Positions 51,859-62,869 of a DNA stretch of 64,000 bases are shown one piece after another. Under the pieces are notes generated by a model. It saw only the letters and a program-made list of their open reading frames with translations, searched no databases and had not been told where the DNA came from. Position 1 is the stretch's first letter; every line of letters begins with the position of its first letter. The DNA comes from Bacteroidales bacterium. Its GTDB lineage: Bacteria > Bacteroidota > Bacteroidia > Bacteroidales > Lentimicrobiaceae. The stretch is from positions 62,001 through 126,000 of the forward strand of contig JADJEQ010000015.1 in the NCBI GenBank assembly GCA_016709025.1. The letters run 5' to 3'. Position numbers and translations under genes: made by a program.

Positions 51859-54367
51859 ATGAAAAAAATACAATTAATACTATTGACACTGAGCATCCTT
51901 CTGGCTGTGAATGTCAATGCGCAGGAACCTGTTTATGCGAGTGGTCGTATTACCGCAACTGAAACCGGTCTGCCGGTATCCGGGAAAGAGGTCTCGATCG
52001 GGCTCGATATAGGACTGGCATTGTTTACAGAGTATACCGATGAAAATGGTTTTTACATTGCAATCATTCCGCCTGCAATGTTTGATACGACACAAACCCT
52101 GATTGTATGGGTAACCGATTGCAACCAGGAGATTCAGTTTCACCCCTTCGTTGCCAATCCGAATCTGTTTTTCGTCCTTGATTTTGAGATCTGCACCCTG
52201 AATTCAGGTTGCCAGGCATCCTTTATGTATCGACCGGAACCAGCCAACCCACAGTTGATTTTTTTCGAAAATCTGAGTTTCCCAGTGACCAACACCACCA
52301 ACTGGACATGGAATTTTGGCGACGGAACTGTTTCAAGTGAACAAAATCCGGTTCACGAATTTGTTTCTTCCGGGATTTATAATGTGTGCCTCTATATGTC
52401 AGACTCGGCCGGGGCATGTTCCAGTGTTTTCTGCCTTGAGGTTTGGATTGACACGAACCCATTAGAATGCCAGGCCATGTTTACCTATATTCCCGAAGGT
52501 CTGACCGCTTCCTTTTTTGATCAGTCAACCGGGTTTCCGGATACCTATTACTGGGATTTCGGGGATGGGACCTCGTCGAATGAACCCAATCCGGTGCATA
52601 CCTGGGTTACTACGGGCACCTACCTTGTTTGTCTGAACATTTCGAACAGCAACACTTTTTGTGAAAGTAATTTCTGCGAATTGGTTACGTTTGTGGATTC
52701 CGTGCAGGTTTGCAAGGCCATGTTCGGCTGGATTCCCGAAGGACAAACTGTTTCCTTTTTGGATTATTCAACCGGAGAGCCGGATTCCTGGTTATGGGTT
52801 TTTGACGATGGCACTACCTCATCCCTGCCGAATCCGGTGCATAGCTGGGAGTTTCCCCGGAACGTACCAGGTTTGCCTGAGCATTTACAATAGCAATACA
52901 ATGTGCGAAAGTACTTTCTGCGACTATATCACAGTTGGCGATACCCTGCCCTCGTGTGAAGCCAGTTACACCTACCAGGAGTTGGGCGGAAACACCATTG
53001 CCTTTACCAACCTTTCCACCGGCCTGATTGATCAGGTGACCTGGGATTTTGGCGATGGTTCACCGTTCTCTCATGAAACAAATCCGGTATACACCTGGCA
53101 GCAAGCCGGAATATACCAGGTATGCCTGGCCGTGGTAAGCAATTTCAGCGGCTGTCAGGATGTGCTTTGCCTGGATATAACTGTCGGTGATACCGTTTCA
53201 GCCTGCCAGGCAGCTTTTACGGCCCTGGTTGATTCTGTCCCGGGAAACATCAATCATTATTGGTTTATAGATGAATCAACCGGGTTTAACATCAGCAGCT
53301 GGTATTGGGATTTCGGTGATGGTACCATTTCGTTTATTCAGCATCCTGACTATACCTTCGCTGAAAGCGGAACCTACAATGTGTGCCTTACCGCCAGCGG
53401 AGAGGGCAATGGCGGCTATTGTTCAAGCACGATTTGTCAGACAATAAATACCCCCTCATACAGTAACCTGGGTGGTCAGATTTTCGCCGGCGATTTCCCG
53501 ATCAATAACCCGGATTTTATCGATGATGTTGCCAGAGTCAGGTTGTACAGGAAATCCGGCAATAGCCTGACAGAGGTCGCATCGGGACAATTTTATGAAT
53601 ATGGTTATTATTTTTTCCTCGATGTTCCTGAAGGCAATTATGTAACACATGCCGAACTGATGCCCGGGTCGCCTTCGTTCATGTCATATGTTCCCGGCTA
53701 CACCGGTGTTACAGAATCCTGGCTGGCCTCACAGCACTTTGTGCTCGATGGTGCCGATTTCTACGAAGCCCACATCCATATGACTGAAATGACGCTCCCG
53801 GAAACGGGACCAGGTTCCATCAACGGCAACATTGTGGGCATCGACAATATGCCGCTTGATCTCAACAACAGGATTATTTTTCTATACCACAACGATTCCG
53901 TGGTCAGTTATGATCATACCGATTCGTTCGGGTATTTTGAATTCAATGATCTGCCATTGACCACTTACAGGCTCAGGGCTGAAATTGCGGGGAAATACAG
54001 CAATGTTGTTGATGTAAACCTCTCCGGAACTCAGATTCAATTCCAGGGATTACAGTTGGAAGTCTCCTCCTCCGGTGTATTTGGGTTTGAAGACCAGCAT
54101 GCTTCACAGGAATCGGAAATCAGTCTGTTTCCGAATCCGGTCGACGATCTGATCAATATTCGAGTGCATTCAGAAACTGCAGGTGAGTGTAATTTCAGGA
54201 TTATTGCAGCAAACGGGGCTGTGGTGGCAGAATTTAAGGCTGTACTTCAAACAGGCGGTAATCTCATCAGCACCTATGCCGGCAATCTTCCATCCGGTTT
54301 GTACGTGATTACCTGCTCGGATGTAAAAAATTTCTGGTTAAGGTCTGTCCGTTTTATAAAGAAATAG
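51859..54367 (+). pseudogene. PKD-repeat T9SS surface protein, frameshifted
   Basis: The intact protein would have about 835 residues: signal peptide (MKKIQLILLTLSILLAVNVN then AQ), a carboxypeptidase-regulatory-like part, five PKD domains (WNFGDGT, WDFGDGT, WVFDDGT, WDFGDGS, WDFGDGT), a further domain, and a T9SS sorting domain (FPNPVDDLINIRVHSE to RFIKK). A run of four C at 52855-52858 breaks the frame: reading three C restores FPGTYQVCLSIYNSN, which fits the repeat pattern, while the current frame gives FPRNVPGLPEHLQ and stops at 52893. So one extra base separates two reading frames (51859-52893 and a second one to 54367). Could be a true mutation or a sequencing error in the homopolymer. 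The start is the ATG at 51859, after a GTG at 51844. Confidence 0.85.
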
Positions 54368-54454
54368 CGTTCATCCGAATTTATTGTATTAAACTGCTAT
54401 TGGGATATTTCCGTCAGGATATTTCGGTATTTTTAGCTGAAATTTCAGCCGGAT

Positions 54455-55318
54455 ATGAGTCATACAGCAGGAAAACAATTCATAAGACGCGCCACCCTAT
54501 CCGAAACCTCCTCTGTTCTGCTTGAATGGGCTGCAAAAGAGGGCTGGAATCCGGGACTTTCTGATGCAGATTGCTTTTATAACACAGATCCGAACGGTTT
54601 CTTTATCGGTACCATTGATGACGTTCCGGTTTCATGTATTTCTCTTGTAAAGTACAGCCAGGATTTTGCATTTCTGGGTTTTTATATTGTCCATCCTGAT
54701 TTCAGGGGTATGGGTTATGGTTATGACCTCTGGAAAACAGCCATGGAATATGCCGGTAAAGCCAATACAGGCCTCGACGGAGTTACTGATCAGCAGGAAA
54801 ACTACAAAAAGTCGGGATTCAGGTTTGCTTACCGGAATATACGATATGAGGGTAAGAGTCAAAGGTATTCAGACATCAGTACTCAAAATATCGAACTCAT
54901 TACGCCGCAGACTATTGATGCGGTTTTAAAATACGATGCCCCCCTTTTTCCTGCAAAGCGCGGTGGATTCCTCAGAAACTGGATCTTTCAGCCCGGGCAT
55001 TATGCATATACATTCTGTGTAAACAATGATATCAAAGGTTACCTGGTTTTACGAAAATGCAGGACAGGATTTAAAGCCGGGCCCTTATTTGCCGATACGC
55101 CCGAAATAGCTGAGCACCTGCTTTTGCATGCCACCGGTCAGCTGGAACCAGGAGTCAGTTATTTTGTAGATATCCCCGAAGTAAATACGGCAGCCCGACA
55201 TATTATTCATAAAACCGGATTGCAGAAAGTATTTGAAACTGCAAGAATGTATACAGGTGAAACCCCCGACATCGATCTTTCTAAGATTTTCGGCATAACC
55301 AGCTTTGAATTGGGGTAA
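54455..55318 (+). CDS. GNAT N-acetyltransferase
   Basis: 287 residues. The N-terminal GNAT domain (about 10-140) has the acetyl-CoA motif A in PDFRGMGYGYDLW (R-G-x-G-Y-G). The C-terminal half (about 150-285) matches the Acetyltransf_18 extension of YitH-type enzymes (LVLRKCRTGFKAGPLFADTP). Substrate unknown. It stands between two PKD genes and 40 nt before the DASS transporter, so it may share a transcript with the transporter. Confidence 0.88.
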   Translation: MSHTAGKQFIRRATLSETSSVLLEWAAKEGWNPGLSDADCFYNTDPNGFFIGTIDDVPVSCISLVKYSQDFAFLGFYIVHPDFRGMGYGYDLWKTAMEYAGKANTGLDGVTDQQENYKKSGFRFAYRNIRYEGKSQRYSDISTQNIELITPQTIDAVLKYDAPLFPAKRGGFLRNWIFQPGHYAYTFCVNNDIKGYLVLRKCRTGFKAGPLFADTPEIAEHLLLHATGQLEPGVSYFVDIPEVNTAARHIIHKTGLQKVFETARMYTGETPDIDLSKIFGITSFELG

Positions 55319-55357
55319 CTTTTATGGACATCTGGCTATTAATCCCAAAATACCGGT

Positions 55358-56863
55358 ATGATTAAAAACTACATCAGCTTTCTGGTAGTGCCCGCGATTG
55401 CAGTTATTATTCTGTTGTTTTTCCCGTTGGACCCTGAAAATCCGAAAGTAACCTACACTTTTTGCATCGCACTGCTGATGGCAACCTGGTGGATCACCGA
55501 AATTGTGCCTCTGGCTGTAACATCCCTTTTGCCGGTTGCCTTGTTCCCTTTATTCGGGGTAATGGACTCCAAAGATGTTTCTGCATCCTACTTCAACGAT
55601 GTTATTTTTCTGTTTATGGGTGGATTTCTTGTTGCCCTGGCCATGCAACGATGGCAGCTTCACCGGAGAATCGCCCTGCATATCCTTAAAATTACGGGCG
55701 TCGGGCCTGGCAGAATCCTGATGGGGTTTATGATTGCCACAGCTTTTCTGTCGATGTGGATCTCCAATACGGCCACCGCCATGATGATGCTTCCCATTGC
55801 ACTTTCGGTTATCCATCAACTTGAAGAATTATCTGAAAATAAAAGCATTGGCAATTACAGTGTTGCGATACTCCTTGGGGTAGCTTACAGTGCTTCCATC
55901 GGAGGTGTTGCCACCCTTGTCGGGACACCTCCCAATCTTTCGTTTGTGAGAATATTTCACATTTATTTCCCAGAAGCACCCCAGGTTTCCTTTACAGCCT
56001 GGCTGGTATTTGCCCTGCCTTTTTCAATATTGTTTCTCTTAATCACCTGGCTTGTGCTTTACCTGATGTACAAACCACGAAATGCAGCACAATTAATTGT
56101 TGACCGGGATACCTTCAGGAAACAACTCGCAGACATAGGAAAAACCACATACGAGGAAAAAGTGGTTTTTATTGTATTTGTTGTGCTCGCTCTGTTGTGG
56201 CTGCTGATAGCGGATTTAAATTTCGGTGCTTTTCGCATGAAAGGGTGGTCTTCGTTTCTTCCGGCTGGCAAGGCGATCAATGACGGTACCGTTGCTATTT
56301 TTATGGCGATAATTTTGTTCCTTATTCCCTCGAAGGCAGAACCAGGAAAAAAAATCCTTGACTGGGCCACCGCTTCTGAAATGCCCTGGCACATCCTGTT
56401 GCTGTTTGGCGGCGGTTTTGCATTGGCTTCAGGATTTAAAGAATCGGGCCTGGCCGTGTGGATTGGCAATCATCTTCAATGGGTTGCTTCCTATCATGTT
56501 ATCTTCATCATACTTGCCATATCTCTGATAATTACCTTTCTCACAGAACTTACCTCCAATACTGCCACCACCGAAATGGTTCTTCCGATACTGGCAGGTA
56601 TTGCCATCAGCACCGGAATTCACCCTTTACTTTTAATGATTCCTGCTACCATTTCAGCTTCCATGGCTTTTATGCTTCCGGTTGCCACACCGCCCAATGC
56701 CATTGTATTCAGTTCCTCCAGGATAAGCATGGCTCAGATGGCACGCACCGGGCTGATTCTGAACCTGGTTGGTGCAGTTGTTATCACATTATTGATGTAT
56801 TTCTGGGGAAGTTATATCTTTGATATCAATTTTACCCAGACTCCGGAATGGCTCAAACAGTAG
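55358..56863 (+). CDS. SLC13/DASS family Na+-coupled carboxylate transporter
   Basis: Inner-membrane carrier for di- or tricarboxylates such as succinate, driven by Na+. 501 residues with about twelve membrane helices. The two SNT motifs that define the family are at 136-138 (MWISNTATAMMMLPIAL) and 400-402 (LTSNTATTEMVLPILAG). GTPPN (189-193) is also seen. The Na+ gradient made by the methylmalonyl-CoA decarboxylase in this window would suit it; this link is inference. Sulfate-permease relatives (SLC13 too) are the alternative. Confidence 0.9.
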   Translation: MIKNYISFLVVPAIAVIILLFFPLDPENPKVTYTFCIALLMATWWITEIVPLAVTSLLPVALFPLFGVMDSKDVSASYFNDVIFLFMGGFLVALAMQRWQLHRRIALHILKITGVGPGRILMGFMIATAFLSMWISNTATAMMMLPIALSVIHQLEELSENKSIGNYSVAILLGVAYSASIGGVATLVGTPPNLSFVRIFHIYFPEAPQVSFTAWLVFALPFSILFLLITWLVLYLMYKPRNAAQLIVDRDTFRKQLADIGKTTYEEKVVFIVFVVLALLWLLIADLNFGAFRMKGWSSFLPAGKAINDGTVAIFMAIILFLIPSKAEPGKKILDWATASEMPWHILLLFGGGFALASGFKESGLAVWIGNHLQWVASYHVIFIILAISLIITFLTELTSNTATTEMVLPILAGIAISTGIHPLLLMIPATISASMAFMLPVATPPNAIVFSSSRISMAQMARTGLILNLVGAVVITLLMYFWGSYIFDINFTQTPEWLKQ

Positions 56864-57062
56864 AGTAGACTGGAGTCAAGTGACAAGTAAAAAGTCTAAA
56901 GTAAAGGTAAAAATCCCTGGTTTCTTTATGCATCACTTGACTTAGCACTATTTTTTAAAATTCCGGAAATAATATTGAATTTACAGGCAACCTTTCGTCC
57001 TGATTGTGTCTTTATTGCAAGGCCTATAAAACTAAATCACTTTAAATTTAACATCAAACCCG

Positions 57063-60000
57063 ATGAAAAGACTAATCACTACGCTGCTTATGCTCACATT
57101 GGCATTTTCTCTTGCCTTTGCCCAGCAGCCATTCGTTGTTCTGTCAGGACATGTTCTGAATCAGGCAAGCGGTTTACCGGTGGCCGGACAGATCATGTAT
57201 ATTTCAGTCGACAGCATGAACTCTCCCGGCTACTACAACCAGGTTTTGACCGATGAAGCCGGTTTTTACACCGATCAAATCCCGACTTATCCCGGGGCAT
57301 CACAAGGCATTATCGTGGTGAATACTGCGGATTGCAATGGCATGATGGCCAGTGGAACTGCGGTTTTCATTCCCGGAATTGAGAATGTAACCATTGATTT
57401 CAGTATCTGTGGCGATCCGGTTGGAGGTTGTATGGCTATGTTCAGGTATGAGCCCGCTTCAAACGATAATCTTTCGTTCTCATTTATAGATGAAAGCTTC
57501 CCGATGGCGGGCAGTTCGATAGATAACTGGGTCTGGGATTTTGGTGATGGAACCATTTCCAGCGAGCAGAATCCTGTGCATACTTATGCCGAACCCGGTG
57601 TTTACAACACCTGCCTGATGATCAGCAGCAACGACAGTACTTGCAACAGTACTTTTTGCATGCCCGTAGAAGCGTGATCAACCAATCCGGGCGGCTGTGA
57701 AAACTACTTCTGGTACTGGCCCGATTCAACAGGTACTGGTATTACTTTTGAAGGATGGGTAATGAATGGTGAAGCCAGTTCATGGCAATGGGATTTTGGC
57801 GATGGTACGACCGCCAGCGGACAGTCCGTCACCCATCAGTTTGCCGATACCAATATGGTTCATAATGTTTGTCTGACCACAACAAGCATCCTGAATGGGG
57901 TGGTTTGTACTGCTGTTTCCTGTCAGGAAGTGTTCATTTACATTCCTTCTCCTTGCGAAAGTTCTTTCTGGTATTATCCCGATTCAACAGGGACTGGTTA
58001 TACTTTCGAGGGATGGGCAATGAACAACCAGGTTGATTCATGGACCTGGGAATTCAGCGACGGCACGACAGCCAACGGACAGGTTGTTTCCCATACATTC
58101 ACCAACCCCAATGAGATGAACACCGTTTGCCTTACCACCACAGGCATAGGCCCCGACGGTACATCCTGCACCTATACATCCTGTCAGGAAATCTATATTT
58201 ACATCCCTGCGCCCTGTGAAAGCTATTTCTGGTACTATTCTGATTCAACCAATACAAGCTTTACCTTTGAAGGTTACACGATGAACAACCAGGTTGATTC
58301 ATGGACCTGGGATTTTGGGGATGGTTCAACCGCAACCGGCCAGATGGTTTCACATGTTTACGCTGATCCCAATACCACTTACACCGTTTGTCTTACCACA
58401 ACAGGAACAGGCCCTGATGGCCTACCCTGCACCTTTACATCCTGCCAGGAAGTCTATATTTACATCCCTTCACCGTGCGAAAGTTATTTCTGGTATTATC
58501 CTGATTCAACAGGTACAGCCGGCTATACTTTTGAAGGCTGGTCAATGAATGGAACTACCAACAACCAGATTGAATCATGGACATGGGATTTTGGGGACGG
58601 AACCACTGAATCAGGGCAAATTGTTTCACATATCTTTGCCGATCCTGCACAGGTTTACACGGTTTGTCTGACCACTACCGGTACAGGACCGGATGGTGTA
58701 ACCTGCAGCTATGTTTCATGCCAGGAGGTGTTTATTTATATCCCTTCACCCTGTGAGAATTATTTCACAGCCACCACGAATGATGGAAATACCTACACTT
58801 TTGATGGATACCTGATTTCGGGTGCTCCGGCTGAATTTTTCTGGGATTTCGGAGATGGTACTACAGAAATGGGACAGCTGGTAACCCACACATTTCAGGG
58901 TGGACCGGGTACTGTTTTCAATGTTTGCCTTACCACCAGAGGTTTGAATCCTTCAGACAGCTGTGTAAGCACGAGTTGCCAGCCCATATTCCCGGGTGGC
59001 GGCAGTGGTTATTGCGAAGCAGTGATGTCAGCAATTCCTGATCCAACAGGATACACCTACTCTTTTGCTGATTTGTCACAGGGCGAACATTCTTTCACTT
59101 TCTGGGATTTCGGCGATGGTCAGCAGTCATTTGAAGTCAATCCGGTACACACCTATACTGTACCCGGAATATACTGGGCCTGTCTTACCATTAAGGACAC
59201 CCTGAATTACTGCTGGGACCAGACCTGCCAGGAAATCTGGGTTGATATTGTACAGCCCGGCTGCCAGGCATCGTTCTTCGCATTCCCGTCCGACTCAACC
59301 ACTTCATCACTCAGTTACCAGTTTATCAATACATCGGCACCCGGATTTACCAATCAACAGTGGTCGTTTGGCGACGGAACCGGATCAACCGATCCTAACC
59401 CGGTACATACTTATGCGTATCCCGGCATTTTCAACGCCTGTCTTACCATCTGGGATTCCACCGGATTATGCCAGAGTACCTACTGCATGGAAATTTTTGG
59501 TGGTGAAGCTCCCGGTGACTATAACATTTCCGGAATTGTTATGGCCGGAAACACACTGGCAAACCAGGGAATTGTATGGCTGATCGGTGTCAACAATACC
59601 TATAATGGTGAAACAACGATCGATCCATCCGGTAACTATAACTTTGGCGGCGTCCCTGCCGGGTCATACTACATCTATGCGATGCTGACCCCGGATTCAC
59701 CCGGATTCTTCGATTACCTGCCAACTTACTATGCAAGTTCACTTACCTGGCAGGGAGCAACCATAGTTACCACCGGCGAGCCGAACGGATGGTATCCGGT
59801 AAGTCTGGTATCTTCAACTAACTGGAGTCAGGGCAATGGCAATATTACCGGAACCATCAACTGGGGTGGAACATTCAAAACAGGAGGCACACCTGCAGCC
59901 AATGTTGAGATCGTTCTCTTCAACAGCACCGGACTCCCCATTGCCTGTACTTTCTCAAACGTGGACGGCACCTTTGAATTCACCAATCTGCCTTATGGAG

Positions 60001-60401
60001 AATATACCATTCATGCCGAGATGACCGGTAAAACTACCCAGGCAGCAACTGTGATCCTGTCGGATGGTTCTGCAAATGCAAGCGTCAATTTTATTGTAAC
60101 TGAAACCGCCATCAACACGCTCGGCAACAATAATATAGATTCGCCTAAACTTCAGGCTGGCGATCCTTATCCAAACCCGGTCAATGACCTCCTTTACCTG
60201 GAACTGAACTCAGCCGTTAGCGGAGCTGTTATTGCCGATGTTGTTGACCTGCAGGGCAGGGTGCTCGCAAATGAACGCATCAGCCTGTCGGGTGGAAACA
60301 ACCGGATAAGCATCAATACAAGTAACCTGAATAAAGGCATTTATCTAATCCGGATCAGTTCGGAAGGTTATCAGCCTTTACAACGGAAGTTTATAAAGTA
60401 A
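57063..60401 (+). pseudogene. PKD-repeat T9SS surface protein with in-frame stop
   Basis: One reading frame of 1113 codons containing TGA at 57675-57677, between FCMPVEA and STNPGGCENYF. The protein has a signal peptide (LTLAFSLAFAQ), a regulatory-like domain, eight PKD domains (six carrying exact WDFGDGT or close variants), a cna-B-like region (GNITGTINWGGTFKTGGTPA), and a T9SS sorting domain (PYPNPVNDLLYLELNS to LQRKFIK). PKD domains 2-5 are close repeats. A single TGG to TGA change (the paralog has Trp at a similar place) explains the stop, so it is a nonsense mutation or sequence error. Same-frame reading beyond it is intact for about 900 codons. Confidence 0.85.
57951..58748 (+). repeat. 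Tandem DNA repeats encoding PKD domains
   Basis: Units begin at about 57951, 58209 and 58473 with ccttgcgaaagtt-like starts, each of about 258-276 bp, encoding CESYFWYYPDSTGTG-type starts and SCQEVYIYIP ends. A weaker unit precedes (57704) and another follows (58749). Such repeats can expand or contract and misassemble. Confidence 0.75.
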
Positions 60402-60439
60402 ACTTTTCCTTCGGGGGAAGTCATTCCCTGAATAGCATG

Positions 60440-60472
60440 CCAGCCCGGTCATCATGTCCGGGCTGGTTTTTT
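60440..60472 (+). terminator. Terminator after the second PKD gene
   Basis: CCAGCCCGG, a 9-nt loop, CCGGGCTGG and six T, 39 nt after the stop. Perfect 9-bp GC-rich stem. Confidence 0.88.
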
Positions 60473-60546
60473 GTTGTATCTGTTGATGATAGCAGCCTGT
60501 TGTCCATCCGGTATTCATATCCACACGCATTTGATTTTCATTATTT

Positions 60547-60687
60547 GAGTCCACTCCGAAAAGTAGGAAATTCAATGATTTTCAGATGTTTGACCCCTGA
60601 CCCCAAAGGGGAACATCTGAAAATCATTGAATTAGGAAGTCCCCCCTATGGGGAATAGAGGGTCAAATGATTTTTCGGAGCGGACTC
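60547..60687. repeat. 141-bp nested inverted-repeat element
   Basis: Outer arms GAGTCCACTCCGAAAA (60547-60562) and TTTTCGGAGCGGACTC (60672-60687) match at 15 of 16. Inner arms of 22 bp, 60569-60590 and 60612-60633, are exact complements (attcaatgattttcagatg core), with CCCCAAAGGGG in the loop. A third pair, TTTGACCCCT and AGAGGGTCAAA, flanks. Non-coding and compatible with a MITE or a large RNA hairpin. The remaining gap to 61046 is AT-rich; I see no clear gene in it. Confidence 0.8.
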
Positions 60688-61045
60688 ATAATTTGTTATA
60701 AAACCAACCCTGATTAAGATTGTCTGAAATAACAACTTCAATGAATCGTTTTTAATATGCTGAAAATGGTGGAAAATTGAAGTTTTGCTTCGATTTGATA
60801 TTTCCACTAAATTTAAAACAGCTTTAAGATATTGGATTGTTGAAAAACAACTGCTTGTTCTGAATACCATCAATGACTTTGCAAGGATTTTGTGTATTAA
60901 ACCAGAACAAGCCAGGCGATGATCCGACCAGAAATGGTCAATATTATGATTGGCAGAATTAAAAAATGAAATTGGGACATTTCCCCAAAAAACCATTATT
61001 TTAGTGTAATCATCGTTACAAGAACCTTCAACCAAACCCTGCATT

Positions 61046-62863
61046 ATGATGAAGTATGTTCTGTCCTTTATAGTACTTTTCTTCTTTAGTGTTTTTATGT
61101 ATGCGCAAACCTACACTGATTATCTGGGTGCCGGACACAATGCCGGAATTACAGTAACCAGCAGCAGTGAAATGCAACGAAACGAATGGAATGAAAAGGC
61201 CACAGCCGAAAACACCATGAACGGCAAAGGGATGGACAGCCGTTTACTTGAAACATCCAGATTCCTGGCACAGGCTACGTTCGGTTGCCAGCTGAACTAC
61301 ATTCAAACTGTGGCTGCAGGAAGTTATGAGCAATGGATTGATGATCAGTTTACCAAACCTTTAACGCCATTTGCACAAAGTACTGCCGATATTTATGAAC
61401 AGGCTAAGGCAATGTATGTTGCCAATGGTGGAAATGAAGAAGATTACTTCGGGCCCTCATTAGTGCATTTCGTATATGCGTGGTGGCAGCATAATATGAA
61501 CAATGAAGATCTGCTGCGACAAAGAGTAGCACTGGCTTTGAGCGAAATTGTGATTATTTCATCAAATTCAGCATTGGGTGATTATGGTGTCGGAATGGGA
61601 TCCTATTACGACCTTTTATCACAACAGGCATTTGGCAATTATAAGGATTTGCTGATGGGAATTTCACTGCATCCAATGATGGCCGGATATCTTTCTCATT
61701 ACAACAATCCAAAAAGTAACGAAGAAACCAATGTTCATCCTGATGAAAATTATGCCCGTGAAATAATGCAGTTGTTCACCATCGGACTTTATGAGTTGAA
61801 TGATGATGGCAGCTATAAACTTGACCAGCAAAGCAATAGAATTCCAACGTATGATAATTATACCATTAAAGAACTGGCAAAGGTTTTTACCGGATTGAGT
61901 GCCGCTGAGATCATTGAAAATGAATGGGTTGAAGATCCGTATTTCGGAATTGACTTCTGGTTCTGCAACAAAGAGGTACCTCTGGCAATGTATGAAGAAT
62001 TCCACGAACCCGGCGAAAAGCATCTGCTCAACGGCCTTATTATTCCCTCTGGACAAACCGGAATGAAAGACATAGAAGACGCCGTTACCAACCTGTTCAA
62101 CCATCCGAATACGGGGCCCTTTTTGTGTCGCAGGTTGATACAGCAAATGGTAAAATCAAACCCGGGGCCGGCATATCTATCAAGAGTTGTGCAGGCTTTT
62201 AACAACACAAATGGCGTTCGCGGCGATATGAGGGCAGTAATCAAAGCCATATTGCTTGACGAAGAAGCCAGAAGCTGCGAATACAGCACAGCGGCGAATT
62301 CAGGTAAACTAACCGAACCTATGGTACGCTATTTTAATGCCTGCAGGCAAATTGACTTAAATAGCCCAAGCGGACTGGATTGGAATACTGGTTATAACTT
62401 TTATACCCAGACAGGGCAAATGCCTTTGGCTTCACCAACTGTTTTCAACTTTTTCCTCCCCGATTTTAGTCCCAACGGACCAATTTCCAATGCCGGACTT
62501 GTGGCTCCCGAGTTCCAGATCCATAACTCGGTTACCAGTATCGGTTTTTGGAATGAAGTTGACTTGTGGACCACTCCCGAATGGAATTATCCGGTCTTCA
62601 ATAATTGGGAAATAGAATGGGAGCAAAACACCAGACTCGATTTCACACAACTGAAATACCTGGCCCGTGACAGTGAAGTACTCATTAATGAGCTTGATAA
62701 ATTATTTACAAGAGGACAACTCTCCCCCGAAACCCGGGCATCTATAAAAGCTGCCGTTGATCCTATCGAAGGCTCAGATCCTGAAATAGATTATATGCAC
62801 TACAGGGTAAAAATGGCCCTGTATCTTTTTCTGGTTAGTCCTGATTATGCAATTTTAAAATAA
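61046..62863 (+). CDS. DUF1800 family protein
   Basis: 605-residue exported protein: signal peptide to about residue 20 (SVFMYAQ). Family motifs of DUF1800 are seen: LLETSRFLAQATFGCQ near 68, YEQWIDDQF near 93, ENYAREIMQLFTIGLYELND and CRRLIQQMVKSNPGPAYLSR. The family is nearly always next to DUF1501, as here (6-nt gap), and function is unknown. Probably co-secreted or co-assembled with it. No T9SS sorting domain is seen at the C-terminus. Confidence 0.9.
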   Translation: MMKYVLSFIVLFFFSVFMYAQTYTDYLGAGHNAGITVTSSSEMQRNEWNEKATAENTMNGKGMDSRLLETSRFLAQATFGCQLNYIQTVAAGSYEQWIDDQFTKPLTPFAQSTADIYEQAKAMYVANGGNEEDYFGPSLVHFVYAWWQHNMNNEDLLRQRVALALSEIVIISSNSALGDYGVGMGSYYDLLSQQAFGNYKDLLMGISLHPMMAGYLSHYNNPKSNEETNVHPDENYAREIMQLFTIGLYELNDDGSYKLDQQSNRIPTYDNYTIKELAKVFTGLSAAEIIENEWVEDPYFGIDFWFCNKEVPLAMYEEFHEPGEKHLLNGLIIPSGQTGMKDIEDAVTNLFNHPNTGPFLCRRLIQQMVKSNPGPAYLSRVVQAFNNTNGVRGDMRAVIKAILLDEEARSCEYSTAANSGKLTEPMVRYFNACRQIDLNSPSGLDWNTGYNFYTQTGQMPLASPTVFNFFLPDFSPNGPISNAGLVAPEFQIHNSVTSIGFWNEVDLWTTPEWNYPVFNNWEIEWEQNTRLDFTQLKYLARDSEVLINELDKLFTRGQLSPETRASIKAAVDPIEGSDPEIDYMHYRVKMALYLFLVSPDYAILK

Positions 62864-62869
62864 ACCGAC

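Noticed and set aside
57675..57677. Recoding of TGA as tryptophan or selenocysteine
   Set aside because: Other genes here end in TGA, no structure suggestive of a selenocysteine element was noticed after it, and Trp is coded by TGG throughout.
57951..58748. CRISPR or VNTR interpretation of the 258-bp repeats
   Set aside because: They are in-frame coding repeats of PKD domains.
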